From Otatea glauca (lineage: Eukaryota; Streptophyta; Magnoliopsida; Poales; Poaceae), in NCBI GenBank assembly GCA_036346275.1, contig CM070722.1, positions 24,513,336 to 24,577,335 of the forward strand: DNA of 64,000 bases, in the 5' to 3' direction. Numbering within the stretch: the stretch's first letter is position 1; every line of letters starts with the position of its first letter. Shown here in pieces: positions 21,860 to 32,665 of the stretch. Position numbers and translations under genes: made by a program. The notes under the pieces are model-generated. The model was not told the DNA's origin, ran no database searches, and saw only the letters and a program-made list of their open reading frames with translations.

Positions 21860-23040
21860 ACTCCCGCTCTAACGCGGCCACTCGTGTCGCCAGCAGTCGG
21901 ACTGCAACCAGCCGGAGCGTTGGCAGTCGGCGCCACGCACCGCCTACTGGAGACGCTCGACAGATCCTTGACCGCGACCTCCGCCAGGACATCACGGCCA
22001 GGCGGCGAGGCGGAGCGAGGAAGAAAGACATGGGCGCCGCGGCGACTATGGCGTTTCGGCATAAGCTACGATCGGCGAACGGCCGAATGCACGATGACCA
22101 CGGCGATCACGAGTTCATCATCGCCGGAGTGAAAGTGCCGCGCGAACGTCGAGTCAATGACTCGCCGCCGAACCTCACCTCGGCGTTTTGGCGGTCATCA
22201 CCGAAGCTAGAAGATCTCCACGCCTGAGTCCACCCGGCAAGATGAAAGATCCATCGATGGGATCCGGCGTTCACTCCCCGGCCCGAAGTAGTTTGGCCCG
22301 ACGGATTCAACCCCAAAGGCATTGTAAAGTTCGACGGGAACGAGACCCGAAGCTTGGTTGCGTCACGCTGGCGGTCAAAGCGGCGAGGAGGAAATCGGAT
22401 CCGTCATGGCGAACTATTTGCCGATCAATCTCACCCCTCGACACAAGCATGGCTCACGGGCCTCCACGCCAACTCGGTAGACTCTGGAGTGACTTGTGCG
22501 AGCAATTCATCGCCAACTTTCGGGGACCTGAGAGGCCCGGTACTCGTGGGACCTGTGTCAGTCGCACCAAAAGAAGGATGAAACGCGAGAGACTTCATCG
22601 GCGCTTCATGCGAAGAAGAACACCGTCGAGGCGTGTCGAGGCGGTGGTGGTGGCGGCCTTCGAGAAAGGGTAGCGATCGATCTTATTAAAAATGTCCAGA
22701 AGCCCCGACCTCAGTAAAAGAAATGTTTGCGTTAGCCGACCGCTACGCCCACGGCCTCGGATGCTCGCCGAGCGGCAAGAAGATCATCCCACACAAAGAG
22801 CAAGGGCGATAAGCCCGAGTCCTCTAAACACAAGGGCGGGAAGCGCAAGGCGAGGAGTGGTCGCGATGGCCGAGCATAATCGGCCCGAGCCACTCGGAGA
22901 GAGGCACCCGACTACTGACCGTCATGGAAGCGATCTGTCCTTTCCACCCCAAGGAAAGCACGCGCCAAGGACTACTTCACTCAAGCGTTTTTGCTTGAAA
23001 GTCAATAACCAGCCCGACCAAGGCGAAGTTGCTCAATGAA
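21860..23040 (+). pseudogene. gag: Element C gag, 5' truncated and frameshifted
   Basis: Capsid pieces are readable in alternating frames. Near 21960-22030 there is DRDLRQDITARR. Near 22390-22560 there are STQAWLTGLHANSVDS, then WSDLCEQFIANF and RPGT, the retrotransposon gag core. Near 22580-22670 lies the end with VEAVVVAAFEKG. The rest to 23040 is basic and charged without a clear zinc knuckle. The 5' end is cut by element B. It is a decayed Tat-type Gag. Confidence 0.75.
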
Positions 23041-23249
23041 GAAGAAGGAACTCCGGATGAAGAAGATTTCCGAGCCGGCGGCAGGTGAACTACATCTGAG
23101 GCTCAAGCTGGATCGAGTCCAAGCGGAAGCAAAACTTACCGCTCGGAGATCAACGCATGGGCAACCGACGACCTCAATATCCGAAATGGTCCGAGGTCGA
23201 TCACCTTTGGCCGTAGAGATCACCCAGCGAGGTCCCACATCCGGGTAAG

Positions 23250-23716
23250 TTTCCTCTCGTACTTGACCCAGTTGTGCGCAGCGTGAAGCTCAAGAGGGTT
23301 TTGATCGACGGCGGAAGTGGGCTCAACGTCCTGTTCGCCAGAACTTTCAACGACATGAGCATCCCCCGTTCGGAGCTGAAGCCAAGCACCCAGCCTTTCC
23401 ACGGAGTAATCCCCGGGGCGTCCTCGTTCCCCCTCGGACAGATTTCATTACCCGTTACGTTCGGAACCAAGGATAATTTCCGGACCAAATTCATCAATTT
23501 TGAGGTAGCCAATTTCGAGACGGCGTATCATGCCATCTTGGGAAGGCCTGGCCTAGCCAGATTCATGGCCATACCTCATTACACTTACTCGATGTTGAAG
23601 TTCTTGGGACCCAAAGGAGTTATCACACTTCGTGGCGACATCAAGCAATCCTCGCAATGCGGTAGGAGAATCATGAACTTGCGAATTGCGAGGCGGTACC
23701 GGGCAAAAAACATCTA
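23250..23716 (+). pseudogene. Element C protease
   Basis: The active-site loop reads LIDGGSGLNVLF at about 23300, the D-G-G-S form common in Tat-lineage proteases rather than D-T-G-A. The flap region (GVIPGASSFPLGQI) and the C-terminal I-L-G-R motif (AILGRPGLARF) follow in the same frame. This makes it the most intact domain of C. The frame closes at a stop at 23714-23716. Confidence 0.8.
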
Positions 23717-23939
23717 AGCCGAGGCCGCCACGCTCCAAGACGAAGGAGAAGTACCATCAAAAAAGCAGGCCACCTCGGGAATTAAGCCTGGCGAAGGAAC
23801 TAAAAGGATCATTCTTGACCCATCTGACACGTCTAAAACAACCATGATCGAGACAGGGCTCGAGGACAAATAGGAAAGCTTGCTCGTCACCTTCCTCCAA
23901 GCTAACAGGGACATTTTCGCCTGGAAACCTTCAGATATG

Positions 23940-24640
23940 CCAGGTGTACCAAGAGAGGTGATCGAGCACTCTCTCCATTTGATGAGAAGTCAAAACCCGT
24001 CAAACAAAGGCTTCGGCGGTTCGCTCCGGATCGTCGGAACGCCATAAAACAGGAAATCACGAAACTCCTAGCCGCAGGTTTCATCAAAGAAGTGTATCAT
24101 CCTGATTGGTTAGCAAATCCTGTGTTAGTTCAAAAGAAGAATAAAACTTGGCGCATGTGCGTCGATTATACTGATCTCAACAAGGCGTGCCCGAAGGATC
24201 CCTTTGGACTGCCCCGAATTGATCAGGTGGTAGATTCGACTACCGGTTGTGAAATTTTGAGTTTTCTTGACGCATACTCGGGCTATCACCAGATTCGCCT
24301 AAAGGAGGAAGATCATATCAAGACCTCGTTCATCACGCCTTTCGGAGCTTACTGTTACACCACGATGGCATTCGGGCTAAAAAACGCTGGCGTGACCTAT
24401 CAGCGTGCGATACAGCGGTGTTTTCACGCCCAGCTCGGGCGCAACGTGGAGGCGTATGTAGATGACGTTGTTGTAAAAACTCGGGAAAGGAAAGATCTTA
24501 TCATCGACCTAGCCGAGACTTTCGAAAGTTTAAGGGCTTTAAACATGAAGTGAATCACGAGAAGTGTGTTTTGAGTATCTTGGGAAAGCGCTCGGATTTA
24601 TCGTGTCTAGCGAGGCATTGAAGCCAACCGGAGAAAGTCA
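23940..24640 (+). pseudogene. Element C reverse transcriptase
   Basis: The long frame 24092-24553 has NPVLVQKKNKTWRMCVDYTD, LNKACPKD, FLDAYSGYHQI, FGLKNAGVTYQRA and the catalytic block AYVDDVVVKT at about 24450. Upstream, conserved residues of the RT entry (DMPGV, KQEI and GFIKEV equivalents) lie in another frame from about 23930. Downstream the thumb is frameshifted at about 24550. Within Ty3/gypsy, YVDD with LNKACPKD is typical of the Tat lineage. Confidence 0.9.
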
Positions 24641-24654
24641 AGGCCATATCAAAT

Positions 24655-25098
24655 ATGGAACCACCGACTAACCAAAAAGGCGTTCGAAGCTTACAGGTGT
24701 ATGGCGCTCTAAGCGAGTTCATCTCCGGCCGGGTATCAGGTATGCCTTTCTTCAAATTTCTCAAGAAACAAGATAAGTTTCAGTGGACTTCGGAAGCGCA
24801 ACAAGCATTTGAAGATCTGAAGACCTTCCTGACGACACCTCCCGTGTTAGTCTCACCAATGCCAGAAGAACCCCTATTACTTTATATCACGGCAACGGCA
24901 CATGTAGTTAGCGCTGCGATCATCGTAGAGAGGGAGGAAACGGCTCAGGTGCACAGAGTCCAGCACCCGGTATACTACCTCAGTGAAGTCCTAAGTGAAT
25001 CCAAGGTACGGTATCCACAAGTGCGAAGCTATTATATCAGTACTCCTTACATCTCGCATAGCTTAAACACTACTTCCAAGAGCATGTCATTTCGGTAG
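24655..25098 (+). pseudogene. Element C first (retroviral-type) RNase H
   Basis: After the connection (FFKFLKKQDKFQWTSEAQ) the frame reads the RNase H-like sequence LLLYITATAHVVSAAIIVERE and YYLSEVLSESKVRYPQV. The catalytic pattern is weak, which agrees with reports that the ancestral RNase H of Tat elements is degenerate. A second RNase H follows at 25280. Confidence 0.75.
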
Positions 25099-25228
25099 TC
25101 ACCTCCTTCCCGATCGGAGACATACTTCACAACCGGGAGGCCACCTGGAGAATTGCCAAATGGGTAGTTGAACTCGGGGCTTTGACATTCAATTCAAGCC
25201 CCTTACGACCATCAAATCCCAAGCACTC

Positions 25229-25700
25229 GTGACTTTACTACCGAGTGGACGAATTGCGGCACCGGCGATTACTAAAGATCTCGAGTATTGGACGATGTAC
25301 TTTGACGGTTCGCTCATGCTCGTGTGGGCTGGTATAGTGCTCATATCACCAAGTGGAGAAAGATTGAGGTATGTCCTCCAAATATTTTTTCCTGCATCCA
25401 ACAACGCCGCCGAGTATGAGGCACTCATTCACGGACTCCATATCGCCATATCTCTCGGCATTCGACGACTGGCGGTTCGCAGAGATTCGATGCTCGTGGT
25501 CAATCAAGTGCATAAGGAATGGTCTTGCATCGAGGACAATATGGCAGCATATTGTCAAGAAGTGCGCAAGCTAGAAAGCAACTTTGATGGACTCGAGCTC
25601 GTTCACGTGCTTCGACGGGACAACGAAGCAGCTGACGAATTAGCAAAGATGGGATCCTGCCGTTCCAAGGTACCCGTGGGAATATTTGTAGAAGAAATTC
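25229..25700 (+). pseudogene. Element C second, archaeal-type RNase H
   Basis: The frame carries a complete D-E-D-D set: the first Asp in MYFDGS, Glu in AAEYEALIHGL, Asp in RRDSMLVVNQV and the last Asp in RRDNEAADELAKM. This type of RNase H, found in Tat elements in addition to the original one, removes RNA from RNA-DNA hybrids. The frame is open over the entire domain, which is unusual for this damaged element. Confidence 0.85.
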
Positions 25701-25785
25701 ATAAACCCACGATTAGCGCTCGGCCAAAAGCAAACAGTCCAGTAGAAAAAGGGGAAGAGGCAGAGGTTTTTATTATTACCCCAGA

Positions 25786-27010
25786 TTGGACATTCCATAC
25801 CTGGACTACCTGACAGAAGACAAGCTACCCGAGGATCGCGTCCAAGCCGAGCGGATCATGCGCCGAAGCAAGAGTTATGTAGTCGTTGGAAAGGAGCTTT
25901 ATCATAAAAGCTCCTCTGGCATACTACGACGATGCATATCGGAACAAAAAGGGAAAGACCTGCTCAAAGAAATCCACTCGGGAATTTGTGGGAACCATGC
26001 GGCGTCATCGACCTTGGTCTGAAAAACCTATCGCCAAGGGTTCTTTTGGCCGACTGCCGTCACAGTTGCGGAGGACATCGTCCGGACATGCGAAGGATGT
26101 CAGTTTTTTGCACGTCAAATGAACAAGCCAGCGCAAGAATTACAGACTATCCCGATTACGTGGCCATTTGCGGTCTGGGGGCTCGACATGGTGGGACCTT
26201 TGAAAAAGGCTCAAGGAGGCTATACTCATCTCTTCGTTGCCATTGATAAATTCACCAAATGGATTGAGGCCAAACCAGTCGCCACCATTACGGCGGCAAA
26301 GGCCAGAGAATTCTTTCACGAGATCTTGGTTAGATTCGGCGTACCCAACCGAATCATCAAGGATAATGGCACTCAGTTCAGAGGTGAAGTATTTCAAGAT
26401 TGGTGCGAGGAGCTGGGCATAAAAATTTGCTTCAGCGTCGATCCACGCACTCAAGTAGCAGACGGAGTTGAACGAGCTAATGGCATGGTGCTCCAAGGCA
26501 TAAAAGCAAGAATTTTCGATCGACCCCAACCATATGCTACTCGGTGGGTCAAAGAAGCGCCTTGATACTCACGGGGCTACGAACTACCCAATGAGCAAGC
26601 AAGGCGATCACCTTTCTTTCGGTATATAGCACGAAGCGGTCTTACCAACCGAGTTAGAATTCGGATCCCCGCGGGTTCGGAGTTATGAAGAGATCGCTTC
26701 AGAAGACAGCTGGCTAGAAGACCTCAACAGATTGGAAGAAGCCAGGGATATCGCAACAATTCGTTCGGCAAAATACCTCCAAGGCTTACGACGTTATCAT
26801 GGGCGCAATGTAAAGAGCCGCTCGTTCTCCAAAGGAGATCTAGTCCTAAGGAGGAATCAAAAGAGCGAACATAAACTCTCCCCATGTTGGGAGGGCCCTT
26901 ACATCATCGATGAAATAATTCGTCCCGGAGCTTATAAACTTAAGCGAGAAGATGGATCGACAATCAGCAATACTTGGAATATAGAACAGCTACGTCGCTT
27001 TTTCACTTAA
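25786..27010 (+). pseudogene. Element C integrase (three frames)
   Basis: The zinc domain starts at 25786 (H-x-GICGNH at about 25977) and shifts frame at about 26010; the CxxC pair lies near 26090-26105. The core frame 26119-26565 has WPFAVWGLDMVGPL with the first Asp, IIKDNGTQF with the second, and ADGVERANG with the Glu. The C-terminal part (26732-27010) has KGDLVLRRN, CWEGPYIIDE and the stop at 27008-27010. There is no chromodomain, as expected for Tat. Confidence 0.9.
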
Positions 27011-27266
27011 GTTTTTGTACTTCTTTTTAATCCTTTGTGAATAAAAGTTCGATTGAAAAAGTCGTTTTCATATAACCTCTTTTATAATCATGAATTCGAG
27101 TGCTTCGCTCTTATGTTAAGACTCAGGGACAAGATCCATGAATCATATCCCGAGCACGAAATTTGAGTCGGATGAACAAAGGTCTCTGGTCAAACCACTC
27201 GAAGATGTATACTTTCATGAAGGAGAAACAGGGAACACTTTTTATGCCTTTAAAGGTCAAGAGTCT
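27011..27266. other. Gap between C pol and the antisense gene end
   Basis: An AATAAA-like sequence at about 27040 follows the pol stop. Otherwise it is AT-rich DNA without a gene. Sense pol and the antisense gene converge here. Confidence 0.5.
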
Positions 27267-29818
27267 CTACAATCGACAAAGAAGTATCCCTGACTTCCTC
27301 CTAGAGCTCGGCAGCCCGATCTTCATCAACATCACAACCGTAGCCTTCCCTAAGGGCCTCAAGATCCACTCGGGGATAGAGGGACTTGGTGATCGCCAGG
27401 GTCTGGCGGCCGTTGGCATTGTTTCCAAAGAGTTCTTGAGGGCCCCCGGGGCTTCCTTCAGCCGGACGACGACTTCACCCCTGCTGAGTGGCCTCTCGCC
27501 ATCTGGATGAAGCGAACTCAGCAGGGGGCTAGAAGCGTCCTGGAGCTCAGCGCAGGAAGCTTCGAGAGCTTTAACTCTCTCCAAGAAGGCGATTGTCTGC
27601 GCTGAGTTTTGACCTTATAATCGCAAGGCAAAGCATTAGAGAGGATAGTAAGGGATCAAACAAAGACTAGTTGACGGCTACACCTTCAAAATACTTCTCC
27701 GGCTTCGCTCGGAATCCTCCGCGACTTTAAGTTTTCCTTGAGCTTCCAAAAAGCGAGTCGAGTGGAGCAAACACAAGAGATCGGCAAGATAGTCGACTAA
27801 GCAAAAAACATGAAACAACCCAAGAGATAGCTACCTCGGAGGGAGCCGGTGATATCCAGATTCTCCTGGCGCAGAGCGTTTTGTTCCGTCCGCGATGTCT
27901 GGAGTTCGGACCGAAGGGATCGCAGCTCGGTCGCATACTCGACTTTGATGCGTTCTAGGTCGGCAAGATACTCCTGGCGCGTCCGGATTTCAGGGAGCAT
28001 CCTTTGAATGTACTCGGACTTTCGCTCGAAGTGCTCCCCTATTTTCTATAATCATCATAGCAAAAGGTAAACGCGTGGCAGAAGGGCGGAAGCAGGGACG
28101 CAACGGTCTTGGAGGAATGCTCACCTGGGCGGCATGCGCACAAGCCTTGGCATGGATGAAAAAATCATCCCTCTCTCTTTGCTCTTCCTCCGGGTCGTCC
28201 AAAAGCTTCAAACCCTCATCATCGGCAAAGGCGGTATCTGTTATTAGCCGGGGGCGAGCAGGGGCTGGCGGGACTCGGTGAATCTCTTCAACCTCAGGGG
28301 ACGAGCAGGAGGCTGGCTCAGGAGCAACGGGATCTGTTGCAGGGGCAACGCGAGCAGGAGACGGCGCCGGGGGACTAGGAGACACTTCGGCGCCCTCAGA
28401 AGAAGTTTCCCCTGTCGGAGTATGAATTCCGGGAGGTCCAACCTCAGCAGGGCCCCCAAGCGGAGACCTGACGGGCGCATCAAGCGAAGGGTCCTTGTGA
28501 AGAAGAATCGTCAGCAAGACCGAAGAATAAAAAAGGAGTCAACAGAGTAACGGACCTGTTGGATTTCCTCATTCTCATCGGGGGCTTCTTGCGAATAGCT
28601 GGCCCACCCCCGGAAGAACCACTCGGACCGCCGCCGACTGGTGCCCCGGGCTTCTCTTGAAAACTCGCCGGAGCTCGCGCGGGCGGATCTTGGATTTTGG
28701 GACCGCCGACCGGGCGTCGGGGGGCCACGAGGTCATCGGACAATGTTTTCTTCCCATTTTTCACAGCGGGGCTCCCTGCTGGAGACCGTGCCCGGCGCTT
28801 CGGAGAACAGTCTGGGCGAGGAGGCATTTTCGGAAGGGGAGGAATACTGAAGAACGCGATGCGATCCTGAAGATGAAAGTCAAGAGTTAGCAAAACTTCA
28901 GAGAACAAGGAAACGTAAGGTTCCCAATAAAATTCGCCTACCGCAGGAGGGGGCGTGAGATATTGAAGGATTTCGGGCACTTGACAGATAATATGTCGAT
29001 GCTCGGGATAAAGAGTTCTCCAGCCCTGGTGCATAACTTCTCCCTTGGCAAGTCGTCGGGCAGTTCCCGGGTCGGGTCATTTTTTCCCCTATAAGCGAAT
29101 CCCAGATGAACTCGCTCCTTTAGGGGCTGCACCCAGCGGGCGATGAAGTGGAGGTCCAAACCCACTCCTATAAGCCCGCTATCCTTCAGCTTTCCGATCA
29201 ATGCCAAGAGTTCGGACACTTGATCCATGTCGGAAGAATTAGGGGTAGAACCCCAAGAAATAGACACATTGGGACGGTGCCCAGTGAACGGAGGCAAAGA
29301 TGAATCGAGGTTGGCGTAGTAGAACCATTCCCGATGCCAGCCCTTGTTGGAGGTCTTGACAGGAATGGCAAAGTAGTCCTTCTTGACCCTTCCCGGTGGA
29401 ATCCAGTACCAATAACCTTGGGGTCATTTTTGGAGGGATAGGGCTTCAGGAGATAAAGGTGATGAAAGAGGTCGAAATGGGGGCTAATGCCCAGAAAAGC
29501 TTCACAAAGGTGGACAAAGAGGGAAATTTGAAGAATAGAATTGGGGTTTAGATTCACCAATTCTATTTCATAAAAGAAAAGAAGGCCGCGAAGGAAAGAA
29601 CTGATCGGAAGACCAAGGCCGCGGTGGAAAAAGGATTCGAAAACCACCACCTCCTCGGAGCGGGGAGTCGGGACGGATTCACCGACGGCCGGGCGTGCGG
29701 AGATCAGGGCCAAATCTGGCAAGATCCCGTCATCTACCATGGATTTCAGCTTCTCCTCGGTTGTTGTCGAGGTCGTCCAATCTTGTGGTGAAGGCGGAGA
29801 AGGAGTAGAGGAAGACAT
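27267..29818 (-). pseudogene. Element C antisense gene: gypsy-type (Transposase_28-like) domain plus coiled coil, five exons
   Basis: A spliced reading frame runs opposite to pol. Inferred exons are 29818-28942, 28866-28556, 28493-28125, 28045-27835 and 27601-27267, each bounded by GT and AG. Examples are CAG|GTGAGC at 28125 and TTCAG at 28867. Exon 1 holds the grass family known as putative gypsy-type transposon (Pfam Transposase_28), with LNPNSILQI, FVHLCEAFLGI and PHFDLF. Exons 2-3 encode a Pro/Ser-rich linker; exons 4-5 encode Glu/Arg-rich helices likely to form a coiled coil. Exons 3-4-5 join in phase. The exon 2-3 junction is out of phase, and exon 1 has at least two frameshifts, so this copy is dead. 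Function unknown. Confidence 0.7.
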
Positions 29819-29854
29819 TCTTGCAGAAAGATTGACAGCGACTCGAGAAGGCAA

Positions 29855-30360
29855 GAACAGCGAAGGTTAACCTTGGTGGCGGAGAGTTCAGGGAGGCGAG
29901 AAGGTGAAAGGAGAAAAGGCTCGGCGGAAAGATGAACTGTCGGGCGTCGTATGACCTAGTTTTTAAAGAGAGAACAATAAGGTCTCTGCCGAATCGGCGG
30001 GAAAAGGCTGCGAAACGTCTCACCCTTTCAGATTCCACATAAATGATTTGCAGGCCTGTCACCTCGACTTACGGGGTTTGACAGGATTTGACCGGATCGC
30101 GTTGAAGCCACGTCGCCCCCACGATGGGGCTTGTTTCCCACTTACCGTATTAAACGGGATGTGGATAGTTTCCAACTTGAATAAAAACTTATCTTCTTGC
30201 GGTACGCCCCACGTTGGGCCTTCGGGTGGTTACCGCATGACGGAATCATGTACCGCAGGATTGAGCCCAAACGGGCATAGATCCATGGGCGTGCTCCACG
30301 AGGGCCGAGAATGCTGTGATTTGTTTTAAACAAGTACAGACGCCCTTCGGATCTAAATGT
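29855..30360. other. C 3' region, upstream of the antisense gene
   Basis: A TTTAAAAA sequence on the minus strand at about 29955 could be the antisense promoter, but it is weak. No gene is seen. Confidence 0.35.
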
Positions 30361-30661
30361 GATACACTCCAAGAGAGCTTAAGCCGGGTCCGACATCAGT
30401 CGGGAAAAGGTAACACTCGGCCAAGAGCCGTCAAGAGTAATATGCTCCAAGAGAGCCTAAGCTGAACCTGACATCAGTCGAGAAAGGGTATCACTCGGCC
30501 ATGAGTCGTCTAAATGTGATACGCTCCAAGAGAGCCTAATCCGCTTCCGATATCAGTCGGGAAAAGATATCACTCGGCCAAGAGCCATATGAAATCATGA
30601 TACGCTCCAAGAGAGCTGGGCCATGCTCTTAGGACGTGGGTATCATTCGGCCATGAGCCAA
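30361..30661 (+). repeat. Tandem repeat, about 80-bp unit, four copies (element C)
   Basis: Units start near 30361, 30439, 30518 and 30599. Each has GATACGCTCCAAGAGAGC, a TCAGTCGGGAAAAG segment and a CACTCGGCCAAGAGCC end. The last unit is diverged in its middle. It lies in the noncoding 3' region between the two antisense reading frames. Confidence 0.85.
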
Positions 30662-31059
30662 GAAAAACCTCGGCATGACGCAAACTGAATTACGGACTAT
30701 GCTTTGCAGCAGATGGACACAGGACTCCTTGGCCAGGGCCACGATGCACTCTGAATTGGCATCAGGCTACGTCCATCGAAAGTCCGAGTTGGACGTCGTC
30801 TAGCCTTGAGACGGCGATGAGTGTTGCACGACTCGGGATTGTGCAGAGTCAGACGAACTTCATGTTGACCCTAAACTACGTCTCGCAGCGGTCAAACGTG
30901 TCATCAATTTCAAGTCACGAACAAAATCCAAGACGCCGTATAACGGGTCCAATCCACGGTCTGCAGAAAGACCAAACAGAGATTCTTCGACAAAAGGTTT
31001 TTATTACATTATAAAAAATGCTCAAAGTACTATGTATAGAAATTGTATACACAGGAGGG
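30662..31059. other. C 3' region without recognised gene
   Basis: Low-complexity-free noncoding DNA. I see no frame with family features. Confidence 0.4.
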
Positions 31060-31272
31060 TTACACTTCCCCGCGGCGCACCCGGCCCAGTATCTCGATGA
31101 GGGGTTCCCTAACCCTGCTAAGGGCGGGCACGACCTCAAGGAAAGTGTTGATTGCCTCGCGGTCACACTGCTTCGCCTCTTCCTCCAGCAGCGCTTCGAA
31201 AGCTCGATCAAATTCCTCCCAACGCTTAACTAGCCTGGGGTCTGCCTTCGTTTGATGATACCACTGTGGCAT
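31060..31272 (-). CDS. Element C second antisense reading frame, 70-aa helical protein
   Basis: The frame starts at ATG 31272 (MPQWYHQTK) and ends at 31060. It is rich in Glu, Arg and Leu with a helical pattern (FDRAFEALLEEEAKQCDRE and LIEILGRVRRG). A TATAAAAA on the minus strand at 31355-31348, about 76 bases upstream of the ATG, could drive it. It is intact. I do not recognise the family, and it could be the last part of a longer spliced gene. It lies in the 3' region of a Tat element, where extra antisense frames are known to occur. Confidence 0.4.
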   Translation of the reverse strand: MPQWYHQTKADPRLVKRWEEFDRAFEALLEEEAKQCDREAINTFLEVVPALSRVREPLIEILGRVRRGEV

Positions 31273-31347
31273 GATGAAGGCTGAAGCTAAAAGCAAAAAG
31301 ATGGAGGATAGAAAGCGAATGGATACATCTCCAAGTAGTAGAATGCC

Positions 31348-31355
31348 TTTTTATA
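31348..31355 (-). promoter_or_regulatory. Possible antisense TATA box (TATAAAAA)
   Basis: On the minus strand this reads CTATAAAAAGG, about 76 bases before the ATG at 31272. Position and sequence fit a plant core promoter; there is no other evidence. Confidence 0.4.
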
Positions 31356-31831
31356 GCCAATTCATACGAAATCGAAGCAAGAGCCGGGATATTAAGCGTC
31401 GGAAGCTGAAGAGGTTTGGTGTTAATGCAACTTCAGAAGACGAAGAGTTTTTTAAATTTGAACAAGTTGTACGGAAAACAAGGCAACCTCAAGACCGCCG
31501 ATGGTGTCAGCGATGAAAATTAAAGACTTGGCGGGAAAAGTATCAAATCTACGTTTGTGACATGATAAGAAGTCCGTGAATTTGCTCGCGATAAATCAGC
31601 TCGATAAAAGATTTGCACTTGAGAAAAGCAAAGGACGGAATTTATGATCGAGTTCTTCATAATTCGCCTGTTGCAAAAGGAAGGTTTTTTTCGATTGGAT
31701 AAGGAAACGATCGGGATTTGAGTGAGGAGCCCAGAGAAAGCAATCGGATCATGAAGCACTCGAAATTTCTTTGTGGGATATAGATTCCAGGGGATCCTCT
31801 CGAAAGGCCCAAGATGAAGGACCAGAAGATA

Positions 31832-32289
31832 TGTTCCACGTCAAGCTTCTTAACCGTACGGAAAGGGATATATCATAACGGAAGTTGAACTTGTGTTTAG
31901 AAATGATGGATCTGATTGTAATCCAGTCGTTAGAAGGATAGATAAAGATGTAAACTCTGTCCTATAACCGACTAGAATCTTGTAACCGATCGAAATCTCT
32001 TATCCGATTGGGACTCTGTAAGCCGCCTCACCCCCACTATATAAGGGAGAGGGTGGGCAACAACAGAGGGATGAAGCCACAGAGCATAAAACATCTCGTA
32101 TCGCCCAAAGCATGTAGCTCTTTGAGCAATCTTAGGTCCAAGAAACCTGCATAATCCCAGCACACAGGATTAGGGTATTATCTCCTCCACGAGAGCCTGA
32201 ACCTGTCTAAATCCCTTGTCTTGTGTGACCTTCGAGTTTGAGATCGAGCGCCTACCCCATAAATTCATTGCCGACTACAAAAGTCGACA
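31832..32289 (+). repeat. Element C 3' LTR (boundaries approximate)
   Basis: A purine-rich tract (31811-31831) precedes TGTTCCACG, the likely LTR start. Inside are TATATAAG at 32038-32045 and an R/U5 region with the phrase GAGCCTGAACCTGTC. The end is one of two CA positions, 32279 or 32289, where D gag resumes. The 5' LTR is outside the window, so neither border can be checked by comparison. Length of about 450 bp suits the lineage. Confidence 0.6.
32038..32045 (+). promoter_or_regulatory. TATA box of C LTR (TATATAAG)
   Basis: TATATAAG follows CCGCCTCACCCCCAC. This layout is common in Tat-lineage LTRs of grasses. Confidence 0.65.
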
Positions 32290-32665
32290 ATTCTGCTGAT
32301 GAGGAGAAAGTCGGTGGTTGAGTTTTCAGAAATGCTCTCAACTTGGAGTGATGAAGTGAGTCAAGGTTGGTAGTATTTTGCACCAACTGCTGGAGTAGGA
32401 GGGAATTAGCTTGACGTCCTTGCTCAATCATTGCCAAGACTTGAGCCACAGATGGGGGTTCAGGCGGTTGTTCTTCAGAATTAGCTTCACTTGGGTTCTG
32501 AGAAGGAGGTGAGGGTGTTTCATGATGAGCATTGCGTCGAGATGTTCTGGTAGTTGGATGTTGCGGATTAGGTTGGACTGGAGTTGGAATACTGTCCCTT
32601 GCAAGCTGAGAGCTTTGAGTGGCCTTATTCTCCAATAATTTTCTTAAGGATTTTGTTTTAGGCAT
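32290..32665 (-). pseudogene. gag: Element D gag, N-terminal part interrupted by element C
   Basis: The minus-strand frame starts at ATG 32665 with a basic stretch (MPKTKSLRKLLENK). It continues with a Pro/Ser/Asn-rich segment, a helical segment (VAQVLAMIEQG) and the gag motif KLRAFLKTQPPTFSSS. The match to Gag ends at about 32290, and the codons to 32252 are C LTR sequence read through. The rest of D (gag-pol and 3' LTR) should lie left of element C, outside the window. The motif is the same as KLSDFMRTRPPTF in A and B. Confidence 0.8.

Larger units (their letters stand above)
21857..32289 (+). mobile_element. Element C: Ty3/gypsy Tat-lineage retrotransposon, 5' part outside window
   Basis: The gag-pol order is protease, RT, RNase H, second RNase H, integrase. 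A long 3' region with an antisense gene and an LTR of roughly 460 bp then follow. The dual RNase H and the antisense gene place it in the Tat lineage. The left end at 21857 is the junction with the B 3' LTR, so B inserted into C gag and the C 5' LTR lies left of the window. The right end is the D gag break at about 32280-32290. All pol domains contain frameshifts. Confidence 0.85.

Noticed and set aside
30361..30661. Possible CRISPR-like array
   Set aside because: The units are contiguous 80-bp tandem repeats with no unique spacers, in plant retrotransposon DNA.
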